In this document: positions 27,118 to 34,324 of the stretch, piece after piece
Layout: each line of letters begins with the position of its first letter
How positions within the stretch are numbered: the stretch's first letter is position 1
Source: Clostridia bacterium
GTDB taxonomy: Bacteria > Bacillota > Clostridia > Lachnospirales > Lachnospiraceae
Direction of reading: 5' to 3'
Assembly: GCA_003249225.1 (NCBI GenBank)
Contig: QKJQ01000033.1
Location: 124,001 to 188,000, forward strand
DNA length: 64,000 nt
Translations under genes and position numbers: made by a program
Notes under the pieces: generated by a model
Databases searched by the model: none
Told to the model about the DNA's origin: nothing
Seen by the model: only the letters and a program-made list of their open reading frames with translations

Positions 27118-27926
27118 TATACATATTTTATATTAGTGTAATCACTTTCAACTTTATCAATTGAATAAGAATAACCCGCATCGTCATAACATATGTCATA
27201 TGTAGAATCAACTGTATACCATTCTTCTTTTTCTGAATCATAGATCTGATTCCAGGCATGATATCCATCGACCTTTGTGGAATACCCCTTGATCAGCTTT
27301 GTTTCAATACCCTGCGTACGGAGCATTGCTGCAAAGACAACAGAAAAATCATAACATATACCATCTTTATCTTTATACACGACCTGAATATCCGGAACAT
27401 AGTCCGTACTTAAGGTATTGATCTTATCATAATCATATGAAAAATATTCAACTACAAATTTATGCAGCTTTTTAACGACTTCCTCTTCTGTCTCGCAATT
27501 TTTAGTTAAAGCTGCCGCTATCTTAACAACTTTGTCTGATAACTTAAAATTGATCTCTGCGCTTGAATAAAGATAAACTTCATTCGGATCATCAAGATCT
27601 AAGGTAATCTCATAGGAATCTACAATCGTATATGATTTTCCATCTTTTAAAGTACAGACGCGAACCAGATATGTAACATTCCCTGCTGTTAATGGAATAC
27701 TTAGTGTATTGTCACCTTTCGGAATTACATAATATTGCTTGTAATCGGTTCCTGTGACCGTGACCAGAACTTTCATGGTCGCTCCATTGCTGTTATTGTA
27801 TTTTACGGTCACTGTACCATTTTTGTTATCCGTAAATGTTCCCGCTTTTGCTATCTTTTCCGGTGTTGCAAATATAATTCCTAGGGTAATCGCAAAAAGG
27901 GCTAAAATCATTATTCTGTTTTTCAT
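27114..27926 (-). CDS. Secreted transglutaminase-like cysteine protease-fold protein
   Basis: A 270-residue exported protein. The signal peptide MKNRIMILALFAITLGIIFA is followed by a beta-rich region of about 90 residues (DNKNGTVTVKYNNSNGA) and a transglutaminase-like domain with the triad Cys in DGICYDFSVVFAAMLR near 192, His in YHAWNQIYD near 222 and Asp in TVDSTYD near 237. Such domains cleave or crosslink peptides. It starts 20 bases after pilT and is the last gene of the pilus-like operon, so it may process or crosslink pilus or wall components; that is inference. Its stop lies in a 13-bp repeat. Confidence 0.82.
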   Translation of the reverse strand: MKNRIMILALFAITLGIIFATPEKIAKAGTFTDNKNGTVTVKYNNSNGATMKVLVTVTGTDYKQYYVIPKGDNTLSIPLTAGNVTYLVRVCTLKDGKSYTIVDSYEITLDLDDPNEVYLYSSAEINFKLSDKVVKIAAALTKNCETEEEVVKKLHKFVVEYFSYDYDKINTLSTDYVPDIQVVYKDKDGICYDFSVVFAAMLRTQGIETKLIKGYSTKVDGYHAWNQIYDSEKEEWYTVDSTYDICYDDAGYSYSIDKVESDYTNIKYVY

Positions 27927-27946
27927 TTCAGCCTCCTATCCGGTAC

Positions 27947-29038
27947 TTATCGTACCGCCAGTGCCCTCTTTATAACATCCTGATTAATGGCATAGGCATA
28001 CGCTGTCTTCTCATCAATCAGACCTTCTTTATAAAGCTCGGCTATACTGTTGTCCATAGCCTTCATTCCATCTTTCCCAGATGAATAGATTACAGAATCC
28101 AGCTGATGGACTTTACTCTCTCTTATCATTGTTCGAATTGCATTGTTTGCTTCCATAATCTCAAAAGCCGGCACACGGCCAACATTTGACGGGAGCAGCT
28201 GCATGGATACAATTGCCTTTAATACCATAGATAATTGTATTCTGATCTGTTGTTGCTGTCCGGGTGGAAATACATCAATAATTCTGTCTATTGTGTTGGA
28301 AGCGCCAACGGTATGAAGCGTTGAAAGAACAAGATGTCCGGTCTCCGCTGCCGTCATGGCAATCTCAATTGTCTCTAAATCGCGCATCTCACCTATAAAT
28401 ATTACATCCGGTGCTTCACGCATTGCAGCACGAAGAGCATGTCCATAATTCGGTGTATCAATGCTGATTTCACGTTGGCTGACTATTCCTTTTTTGTGTT
28501 TATGAAGAAATTCAATCGGATCTTCCAGGGTGAGTATATGGCAGTTCCTTTCTTTATTAATGGCATCAATGATATAAGATAAGGTCGTACTTTTGCCACT
28601 TCCTGCTGTACCGGTCACAAGTACCAGTCCTTTTTGTTCTTTTGACAGATTCAATACTTTTTCTGGTATACGCATCGTCTCTATCGGAGGCAGATCAAAT
28701 GTAACATAACGCATTACCGCGCTCCAGGCACCTCTTTGTTTGAATACATTCGTCCTGAACCTGCCGACACCTTTGATTGACATGGCAAAGTCATCATCTC
28801 CGCCATCACGAAGGTTGATCGGACGATTGTCTGCGATCTCATACATGCGGTTCAACAACTCCAAGGTATGAGGAGGTAAAAGTATGTCACCTTCCTGCCG
28901 TTCAATCTCACCATTGATCTTAAAGGAAATTGGCTGTCCTACAACAAAGAAAACATCAGATGCTTTTTTATCGACTGCCTTTTTCAAAATTTCTTCAAGT
29001 TTATGTGATATAATTGTTTCGCTTTTTACTGAATCCAT
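27947..29038 (-). CDS. pilT: PilT-like retraction/secretion ATPase
   Basis: A 363-residue hexameric ATPase of the type IV pilus retraction family. Walker A is VTGTAGSGKSTTLSYI near residue 137, the Asp box LEDPIEFLHKHKKGIVSQREI near 170, Walker B IFIGEMRDLETIEIAMTAAETGHLVLSTLHT near 205 and the PilT-specific TIDRIIDVFPPGQQQQIR. The N-terminal PAS-like part is short, as in PilT rather than PilB. I start at 29038 behind GGGAGGTATATC. No PilB-type assembly ATPase is present, so this one may both build and retract the fibre. Confidence 0.9.
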   Translation of the reverse strand: MDSVKSETIISHKLEEILKKAVDKKASDVFFVVGQPISFKINGEIERQEGDILLPPHTLELLNRMYEIADNRPINLRDGGDDDFAMSIKGVGRFRTNVFKQRGAWSAVMRYVTFDLPPIETMRIPEKVLNLSKEQKGLVLVTGTAGSGKSTTLSYIIDAINKERNCHILTLEDPIEFLHKHKKGIVSQREISIDTPNYGHALRAAMREAPDVIFIGEMRDLETIEIAMTAAETGHLVLSTLHTVGASNTIDRIIDVFPPGQQQQIRIQLSMVLKAIVSMQLLPSNVGRVPAFEIMEANNAIRTMIRESKVHQLDSVIYSSGKDGMKAMDNSIAELYKEGLIDEKTAYAYAINQDVIKRALAVR

Positions 29039-29063
29039 GATATACCTCCCGATTTTGTCAAAA

Positions 29064-29555
29064 TTATTCGGTAACAATGCCATCCCATAAATCTACTTCA
29101 TTGGAATCAAACACATCATCCGAAAGGTTAATAACTCTCCAGCTTATAATTTTCAAGTTAGATACATCATTTTGACTATAATCGACCGAAAGACATACAT
29201 TTATATCTTTATTATAGTCCAATGACACACTATATGTCAAGTAGTCTGAAAAAACATCGTAATAAACATCATCACTAATCTCCGGCTGACTTGCTATTAC
29301 ATCCATGGCCGGTTTCTGTACTCCCTGTGCCTGTAAATCTGATATTACGTTTTGTATGTTATTATAAATCACTTCCGCTCTGGTATCCGCATTATAATAT
29401 GCTTCTACAGCTTCCTGTGTCTTCTGTGCAAGTTTTAACTCATGATAAGACGAACGAATGGATAATACTGCAAAAATGGACAACGAAAAAACGACCAGAA
29501 GCAGTATGATCGAGGCTCCTCCAATATTCATATGATATTCTTTGTTCTTTTTCAT
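29064..29555 (-). CDS. Small bitopic pilin-like protein of the pilT operon (163 aa, unit D)
   Basis: A 163-residue protein with one N-terminal membrane helix (GGASIILLLVVFSLSIFAVL, residues 11-30) followed by a long amphipathic helix (SIRSSYHELKLAQKTQEAVE) and a small beta-rich domain. That layout is pilin-like, but there is no G-F-x-x-x-E cleavage site. The start at 29555 follows GGGGAAAAC. It is not related to the neighbours at detectable level. Likely a minor subunit or scaffold of the machine; function unknown. Confidence 0.65.
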   Translation of the reverse strand: MKKNKEYHMNIGGASIILLLVVFSLSIFAVLSIRSSYHELKLAQKTQEAVEAYYNADTRAEVIYNNIQNVISDLQAQGVQKPAMDVIASQPEISDDVYYDVFSDYLTYSVSLDYNKDINVCLSVDYSQNDVSNLKIISWRVINLSDDVFDSNEVDLWDGIVTE

Positions 29556-29689
29556 GTTTTCCCCATTCCTGCACGTTCTTTGTGCATACCAGGATTCGAC
29601 AAATATTGATGTAAAAATAAATCTAAACTTTATTTCATTACTCTTTTTCACTATTCTACTTCGATACACTATTTCATAATTTAACTAAA

Positions 29690-30181
29690 TTATTCTCTTT
29701 GTAAGGTAATCGCAGTATCAAGTGAACAGTAATCTTTTTCAAACTGAATGTTATTATCGCCGTCAAGGGTAAGTCCATAAAGACTGACAGTACCTTTTAA
29801 AATTGTGGAAGTATCTTTTTCAAACAATACGAGAAGCAGGAATTTACCGCCTGACTGTACTTCCTCCCATTTTCCATTGTAGTAAATTCCATAAGCAAGT
29901 TCTGTGTCCGTATCATAATCCGGCATTCTTACTATGCCACTTTTATTACATATCGTAAGAATTGCATCTTCCGCAGTTGTTGAAGCTGCACCCTTCCAGA
30001 CTTCCGCAACACTTTCTGTAAGAACGGCAGCTTTGCTTGTATTAACAGCTTCACCCTGAAGAAAATCCGCAGCAAGAAACATTCGCAGAATATATACACT
30101 GATTACTGCAAAAACACCTACTACAATAACAATTTCTAATAAAGTCCCCCGAAAGGAACGTGTTTTTTCTTCTGTTTTCAC
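29690..30181 (-). CDS. Pseudopilin-like protein of the pilT operon (163 aa, unit C)
   Basis: A 163-residue protein. The N-terminus SFRGTLLEIVIVVGVFAVIS looks like a prepilin segment, but the usual G-F-T-L-x-E is G-T-L-L-E, so the Phe is missing and Glu stands at +4 rather than +5. The membrane helix is followed by a globular beta domain (YGIYYNGKWEEVQSGG). A PilD-type peptidase, if present elsewhere, might still process it. The ATG lies 3 bases downstream of the DUF4860 stop, indicating one transcript. Confidence 0.7.
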   Translation of the reverse strand: MKTEEKTRSFRGTLLEIVIVVGVFAVISVYILRMFLAADFLQGEAVNTSKAAVLTESVAEVWKGAASTTAEDAILTICNKSGIVRMPDYDTDTELAYGIYYNGKWEEVQSGGKFLLLVLFEKDTSTILKGTVSLYGLTLDGDNNIQFEKDYCSLDTAITLQRE

Positions 30182-30184
30182 CCG

Positions 30185-30667
30185 TTACCTCCCAGTCCTT
30201 AAAGTCAATATAAGATTTTCAGTTTCTCCGGCATTATTTTCAGCCGTTAATGTCAGGGTATTCTCGTTTAGTTCCATTGTATAGCCTGCAATTTCAATCA
30301 TTTCAAAACCATAATTTAGTTCAAAATCAGCACCTTCATCACGAAGATGTTCACACAGATATCCATTATAATAGTATATCAAAGTTTCATACTTCATATC
30401 CTCTGACATATAACCAAGAGCTAACACCTCGACTCCATCTTTTTCGAACATTGTTACTGAATCATAAGTCTCATTCTGTCTTACTTTTGTCGCGACATAA
30501 TTTAAAGAAGTACGAAGTTCAAAATTATTGTCATTTGCCAAAACAACATTTTGATAAACACGTACCCCTATATTCGATAAAATTAAAGCTGCAACCGCAA
30601 ATGCACCCAAGATTAAAATCGTACTGATAAATGTCACCCACCAGGTACGTCTTTCTTTCTTTTCCAT
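30185..30667 (-). CDS. DUF4860-type pilin-like protein (unit B)
   Basis: A 160-residue protein with a single N-terminal helix (FISTILILGAFAVAALIL) and a beta-rich domain (LRTSLNYVATKVRQNE, LIYYYNGYLCEHL). I recognise the pattern of the DUF4860 family, seen in Lachnospiraceae beside GspF- and PilT-like genes. No canonical prepilin site. The start at 30667 follows ATGGAGGCAGTG; an upstream ATG overlaps the ribosome binding site. Role unknown. Confidence 0.75.
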   Translation of the reverse strand: MEKKERRTWWVTFISTILILGAFAVAALILSNIGVRVYQNVVLANDNNFELRTSLNYVATKVRQNETYDSVTMFEKDGVEVLALGYMSEDMKYETLIYYYNGYLCEHLRDEGADFELNYGFEMIEIAGYTMELNENTLTLTAENNAGETENLILTLRTGR

Positions 30668-30705
30668 CACTGCCTCCATTTCCTGTATGATGTCACTTTT
30701 AATAT

Positions 30706-31035
30706 TTACTGATTCCGACTATACACAGCAATATCCGGCATGACATTATCAGCCCAGCAGTCATAATAAACAAAATATTTATCGGTATCAATGACAAGAT
30801 AATAATTTTCTTCCAGATAAGTGATATCTGCAGGATATCTCCCTTCATTGGCATAGCATTGAATCACTGCTTTTTTTAATGATTGTTCTGTCAGGATCCT
30901 GCTCTGCTCATCGTTGATCATGGAAAAACGGCTCACACCAAATACAAGTATAAAGATCAACGCTCCCAAAATTATAGCAGGCAATAACACCGATTTCCAT
31001 ATGTACCTGGAACGCTTCTGCTTGAAATTCTTCAA
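30706..31035 (-). CDS. Short pilin-like protein of the pilT operon (unit A)
   Basis: A 109-residue protein with a basic N-terminus, one membrane helix (SVLLPAIILGALIFILVFG) and a helix-loop ending in CYANEGRYPADITYLEENY near residue 60, a sequence like that after the first helix of type II secretion pseudopilins, followed by FVYYDCWAD. It is much shorter than a full pilin. No leader peptide cleavage site is visible. Follows the GspF-like gene by 21 bases. Confidence 0.65.
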   Translation of the reverse strand: MKNFKQKRSRYIWKSVLLPAIILGALIFILVFGVSRFSMINDEQSRILTEQSLKKAVIQCYANEGRYPADITYLEENYYLVIDTDKYFVYYDCWADNVMPDIAVYSRNQ

Positions 31036-31056
31036 AATGATTCACCCTTTCCGTAC

Positions 31057-32115
31057 TCAGCCAATGGACGAGATCATACTAACCAGTGGTAACATAACAG
31101 ATAATAATACCGCTCCTACAAGAAGTGAAAGTACAACGACCATAATAGTTTCAATCATGGATGAGATTTTATTCAGAGACGCCGTAGTACTTTGATTATA
31201 CTGCTCGCTAAGTTTTGTAAAGATCACATCGGTAGCACCGCTCTTCGTTGCAACACTCAGCATTCTGCCTTCCATACCAACAATAAGTTTTGTTTCACGT
31301 AAAGCCTCATCAAGTGGTTTATGCGCTTCATAGAGTTCTTTACAATTGCTGATTTTTTCTTTGATCTCTGTATTTTCTGTTGATTCCTGTGCAAGATCCA
31401 GTGCATCTGTTATATTCATACCACTCGATATCATTAATGACATCGAAGACAGGAATTTACCAATTGCTATCTTTACCGATAACTTTTTCGTAAGGCTGAA
31501 ATTCACAAGAAATTTTTTGATGGTACGTTCACCTACCTTGGTCTGATACCACAAAATCACTAAAAGGATAAAAAACAAGATGGCACAAGTTACAATTGCA
31601 ATGATCCTACCCGCACTCATGCCAAAGGACATCATGCTTTCCGTGGCCGCAGCAACGTCTGTGCTTAGTTCACGGAACATGTTCTCAAACAAAGGTAATA
31701 TCTTCCATACTAATACTAATAAAATTACTGCCATCATTGAAAAAAGAACGACAGGATAGGCCACTGCGCTCTTAATACTGGCAGCCACCATGCTTTCTCT
31801 CTCATAGTATGCACTAAGAGAACGAAGAACCTCTTCTAATTTTCCTGTTGTTTCTCCTACGCGAATCATATATACCATATAATCAGGAAATGCTTCTGAC
31901 TGCTTACATGCAACATGCAACGGAAGATTTTCTTTTAAAGCGTCATCAACCCGTTTTAGTACTTCCTTTGTCGCTTTATCATCCATCTCACTATACAAAA
32001 TGTAAGTACCTTCGTAAATCGGAATGCCGCCATTCAATAGCATCGCAAGCTGATCACAAAAAACAGCAATTTCATCTGCAGATAATTTTTTCCCGCCTTT
32101 TGCTTCGTTATTCAT
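31057..32115 (-). CDS. Type II secretion / type IV pilus inner-membrane platform protein (GspF/PilC family)
   Basis: A 352-residue protein with two T2SSF repeats. Features are AVFCDQLAMLLNGGIPIYEG near 20, MVYMIRVGETTGKLEEVL near 90, three membrane segments (near 150, 200 and the C-terminus ending in MLPLVSMISSIG) and the second repeat SLMISSGMNITDALDLAQ. This is the platform protein that turns ATPase motion into fibre extrusion. It is the first gene of the operon and starts at 32115 behind GGAAGGAGTAGC. Confidence 0.9.
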   Translation of the reverse strand: MNNEAKGGKKLSADEIAVFCDQLAMLLNGGIPIYEGTYILYSEMDDKATKEVLKRVDDALKENLPLHVACKQSEAFPDYMVYMIRVGETTGKLEEVLRSLSAYYERESMVAASIKSAVAYPVVLFSMMAVILLVLVWKILPLFENMFRELSTDVAAATESMMSFGMSAGRIIAIVTCAILFFILLVILWYQTKVGERTIKKFLVNFSLTKKLSVKIAIGKFLSSMSLMISSGMNITDALDLAQESTENTEIKEKISNCKELYEAHKPLDEALRETKLIVGMEGRMLSVATKSGATDVIFTKLSEQYNQSTTASLNKISSMIETIMVVVLSLLVGAVLLSVMLPLVSMISSIG

Positions 32116-32160
32116 GCTACTCCTTCCCGTATTTTTCATATTCGAATACTCTGCTTCTTT

Positions 32161-32182
32161 ATTACGCTCATTATAGCGTAAT
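32161..32182. promoter_or_regulatory. Dyad operator spanning the -10 of the pilus-like operon
   Basis: ATTACGCT (32161-32168) and AGCGTAAT (32175-32182) form perfect 8-base arms around a six-base centre. The TATAAT box (32170-32175) of the operon promoter lies inside it, so a bound repressor would block initiation. Confidence 0.7.
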
Positions 32183-32198
32183 ATTTTGTAAAAGTAAA
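32170..32198 (-). promoter_or_regulatory. Sigma-A promoter of the pilus-like operon
   Basis: TTTACT (32193-32198), 17-base spacer, TATAAT (32170-32175) on the minus strand, 55 bases ahead of the GspF-like start. Confidence 0.7.
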
Positions 32199-32227
32199 GA
32201 AAAAGGCATCCAATGGATACCTTTTTC
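32199..32227 (-). terminator. Terminator of the NifU-like/GGGtGRT operon
   Basis: Stem GAAAAAGG-C-ATCC / GGAT-A-CCTTTTTC with loop AAT; T-rich tail on the minus strand. It separates the operon from the pilus-like operon promoter, which it nearly touches. Confidence 0.85.
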
Positions 32228-32292
32228 CTAATTATATTACAATAATATAGTATTTTTAATAAGTATTACTCTGATCTGCTGAAGTAAACTAA

Positions 32293-33303
32293 TTAGAATT
32301 TACCTGCTTCAGATGCTTCCTGAATTGCTACAGCCACTGCAACGGTAGCACCAACCATAGGATTGTTACCCATTCCGATCAGACCCATCATTTCAACATG
32401 AGCAGGAACAGAAGAAGAACCAGCGAACTGTGCATCAGAGTGCATACGACCCATAGTATCTGTCATACCATAAGATGCAGGACCTGCCGCCATATTATCA
32501 GGATGAAGCGTTCTTCCTGTACCACCACCGGATGCTACGGAGAAATATTTCTTTCCCTGTTCAAGACGTTCTTTTTTGTAGGTACCTGCAACCGGATGCT
32601 GGAATCTGGTAGGGTTTGTTGAGTTACCAGTGATAGATACATCAACGTTCTCTCTATGCATGATAGCAACACCTTCGCAAACATCATTAGCGCCATAGCA
32701 GTTAACTTTTGCGCGAAGACCTTCTGAGTATGCTTTTCTGTATACTTCAGTTACTTCATTTGTATAAGGATCGTATTTTGTCTCAACGAATGTGAAGCCA
32801 TTGATTCTTGAGATGATGAGTGCTGCATCTTTACCAAGACCATTCAGGATAACACGAAGCGGTTTCTTACGTACGCGGTTTGCTTTTTCTGCAATACCAA
32901 TAGCACCTTCTGCAGCTGCAAAAGACTCATGTCCTGCAAGGAATGCAAAACATTCTGTTTCTTCTTCAAGAAGCATCTTTCCAAGGTTACCATGTCCGAT
33001 ACCAACTTTTCTTGTATCAGCTACTGATCCCGGAATACAGAAAGCCTGTAAACCTTCTCCGATTGCTGCTGCTGCATCCGCTGCTCTTCTGCAGTCTTTC
33101 TTGATTGCGATTGCAGCGCCAACAATATATGACCAGCACGCATTCTCAAATGCGATCGGCTGGATCTTCTTAACCTGCTCGTATACATCAAGTCCTGCAT
33201 CTTTACAGATTTTTTCTGCTTCTTCAATGGAAGCAATTCCGTAGCTGTTGAGTACAGAATTGATTTTATCTATTCTTCTTTCATATGATTCAAACAAAGG
33301 CAT
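32293..33303 (-). CDS. GGGtGRT protein
   Basis: A 336-residue conserved protein of unknown function. It carries the name-giving SVASGGGTGRTLHPDNMAAG near residue 254, preceded by SITGNSTNPTRFQHPVAGT, and followed by GMTDTMGRMHSDAQFAGSSSVPAHVEMMGLIGMGNNPMVGA. KVGIGHGNLGKMLLEEETECFAFLAGHESFAAAEGAIG near 100 also looks functional. It is soluble, with no signal peptide. It always seems to sit beside a NifU-like scaffold in clostridia, as here (12-base gap), so a metal-cluster or redox-linked role is inferred. Confidence 0.88.
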   Translation of the reverse strand: MPLFESYERRIDKINSVLNSYGIASIEEAEKICKDAGLDVYEQVKKIQPIAFENACWSYIVGAAIAIKKDCRRAADAAAAIGEGLQAFCIPGSVADTRKVGIGHGNLGKMLLEEETECFAFLAGHESFAAAEGAIGIAEKANRVRKKPLRVILNGLGKDAALIISRINGFTFVETKYDPYTNEVTEVYRKAYSEGLRAKVNCYGANDVCEGVAIMHRENVDVSITGNSTNPTRFQHPVAGTYKKERLEQGKKYFSVASGGGTGRTLHPDNMAAGPASYGMTDTMGRMHSDAQFAGSSSVPAHVEMMGLIGMGNNPMVGATVAVAVAIQEASEAGKF

Positions 33304-33315
33304 GTTAGTTTCCTC

Positions 33316-34008
33316 CTATTCCTTTCTCGGGTCAATGATTTTTACAGCATCTTCTACACGGCCATACTGACCTTTGGATTTTTCATATGCTGTTGTTGGA
33401 TCATCACCCTTCTTGATGAAGTCCGTCATCTTACCAAGGCTTACGAACTGATAACCAATGATCTGGTCTTCTGCATCAAGAGCAATACCTGTAACATAAC
33501 CTTCTGCCATTTCAAGGTAACGTGGTCCTTTTTTCAGTGTTCCATACATAGTACCAACCTGGCTGCGGAGTCCTTTGCCAAGATCTTCAAGACCGGCACC
33601 GATCGGAAGTCCATCTTCGGAAAATGCACTCTGTGTACGTCCATAGATAATCTGTAATGCTAATTCTCTCATTGCTGTATTGATAGCATCACAAACAAGG
33701 TCAGTATTCATTGCTTCTAAAACAGTAAGACCCGGAAGGATCTCCGCTGCCATAGCTGCAGAATGTGTCATACCAGAACATCCGATTGTCTCTACAAGAG
33801 CCTCCTGGATAATACCTTCTTTTACATTCAAGGTCAGCTTACATGCGCCCTGCTGAGGTGCACACCAGCCAACGCCGTGTGTTAAGCCTGAAATATCTGT
33901 TACATTTTTCACCTGAATCCATTTTGCTTCCTCCGGAATCGGTGCTGCGCCATGTTTTACGCCCTGAGTAACAGGACACATCATCTCTACTTCATGTGAA
34001 TAAATCAT
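33316..34008 (-). CDS. NifU-like iron-sulfur scaffold homologue
   Basis: A 230-residue protein. Residues 35-120 resemble the NifU/IscU fold: GVGWCAPQQGACKL near 46, ETIGCSGMTHSAAMAAEIL near 74, corresponding to the G-C-A-I-S/A motif, and LVCDAINTAM near 101. These three cysteine positions could hold a cluster. The C-terminal half (MYGTLKKGPRYLEMAEGYVTG, GYQFVSLGKMTD) is specific to this group. The start at 34008 follows AAAGGAGTTATTAC. It heads a two-gene operon with GGGtGRT. Whether it assembles clusters is unproven. Confidence 0.75.
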   Translation of the reverse strand: MIYSHEVEMMCPVTQGVKHGAAPIPEEAKWIQVKNVTDISGLTHGVGWCAPQQGACKLTLNVKEGIIQEALVETIGCSGMTHSAAMAAEILPGLTVLEAMNTDLVCDAINTAMRELALQIIYGRTQSAFSEDGLPIGAGLEDLGKGLRSQVGTMYGTLKKGPRYLEMAEGYVTGIALDAEDQIIGYQFVSLGKMTDFIKKGDDPTTAYEKSKGQYGRVEDAVKIIDPRKE

Positions 34009-34053
34009 GTAATAACTCCTTTCGAACGTTAATAATACTCATATGTCCGCTAT

Positions 34054-34075
34054 ATGAAATAACCGATTATTTCAT
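34054..34075. repeat. 22-bp palindrome in the NifU-like promoter region
   Basis: ATGAAATAA, CCGA, TTATTTCAT: perfect 9-base arms, about 46 bases before the start of the NifU-like gene. Candidate operator, no regulator identified. Confidence 0.55.
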
Positions 34076-34174
34076 GGGACGAGAGCAGATAAAATAGGTC
34101 ATCCCACTGCTCACTTATGCTATTCTCTCACAAAACATTGATTTAGTCCATACCTATTTTGTGTTTTTTCTATT

Positions 34175-34192
34175 TTGTTAATAATTTAACAT
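34175..34192. promoter_or_regulatory. Rex-type operator upstream of NifU-like/GGGtGRT
   Basis: TTGTTAATAATTTAACAT matches the clostridial Rex consensus TTGTTAA-N4-TTAACAA at every position but the last. It lies about 170 bases upstream of the operon start in a 316-base intergenic region (34009-34324) that also holds hairpins and otherwise shows no gene. Rex itself is encoded at 14200-14865. Confidence 0.6.
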
Positions 34193-34202
34193 CAAGTTTA
34201 CA

Positions 34203-34228
34203 TGCTGCCTTATTTTTTGCAGGCAGCA
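34203..34228. repeat. Hairpin TGCTGCCT/AGGCAGCA
   Basis: Perfect eight-base arms with a ten-base T-rich loop in the intergenic region. Orientation and role are unclear; it could be a weak second terminator. Confidence 0.4.
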
Positions 34229-34233
34229 CATTA

Positions 34234-34265
34234 AAAAACGTAATTCCCGAAAGAATTACGTTTTT
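34234..34265 (-). terminator. Terminator of the secreted-protein pair (bidirectional)
   Basis: AAAAACGTAATTC / GAATTACGTTTTT, perfect 13-bp stem with six-base loop and T-tracts on both strands, about 60 bases past the stop at 34325. Confidence 0.88.
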
Positions 34266-34324
34266 CTATCCATTGATTATTAAAAACTTTCTTATAGTTC
34301 CATGACATTTAGCATCACTGCTTG

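Noticed and set aside
26929-27141. Plus-strand reading frame of 70 codons rich in Tyr, Ile and Leu
   Set aside because: It is a by-product of the 13-bp minisatellite, has no ribosome binding site and no family resemblance.
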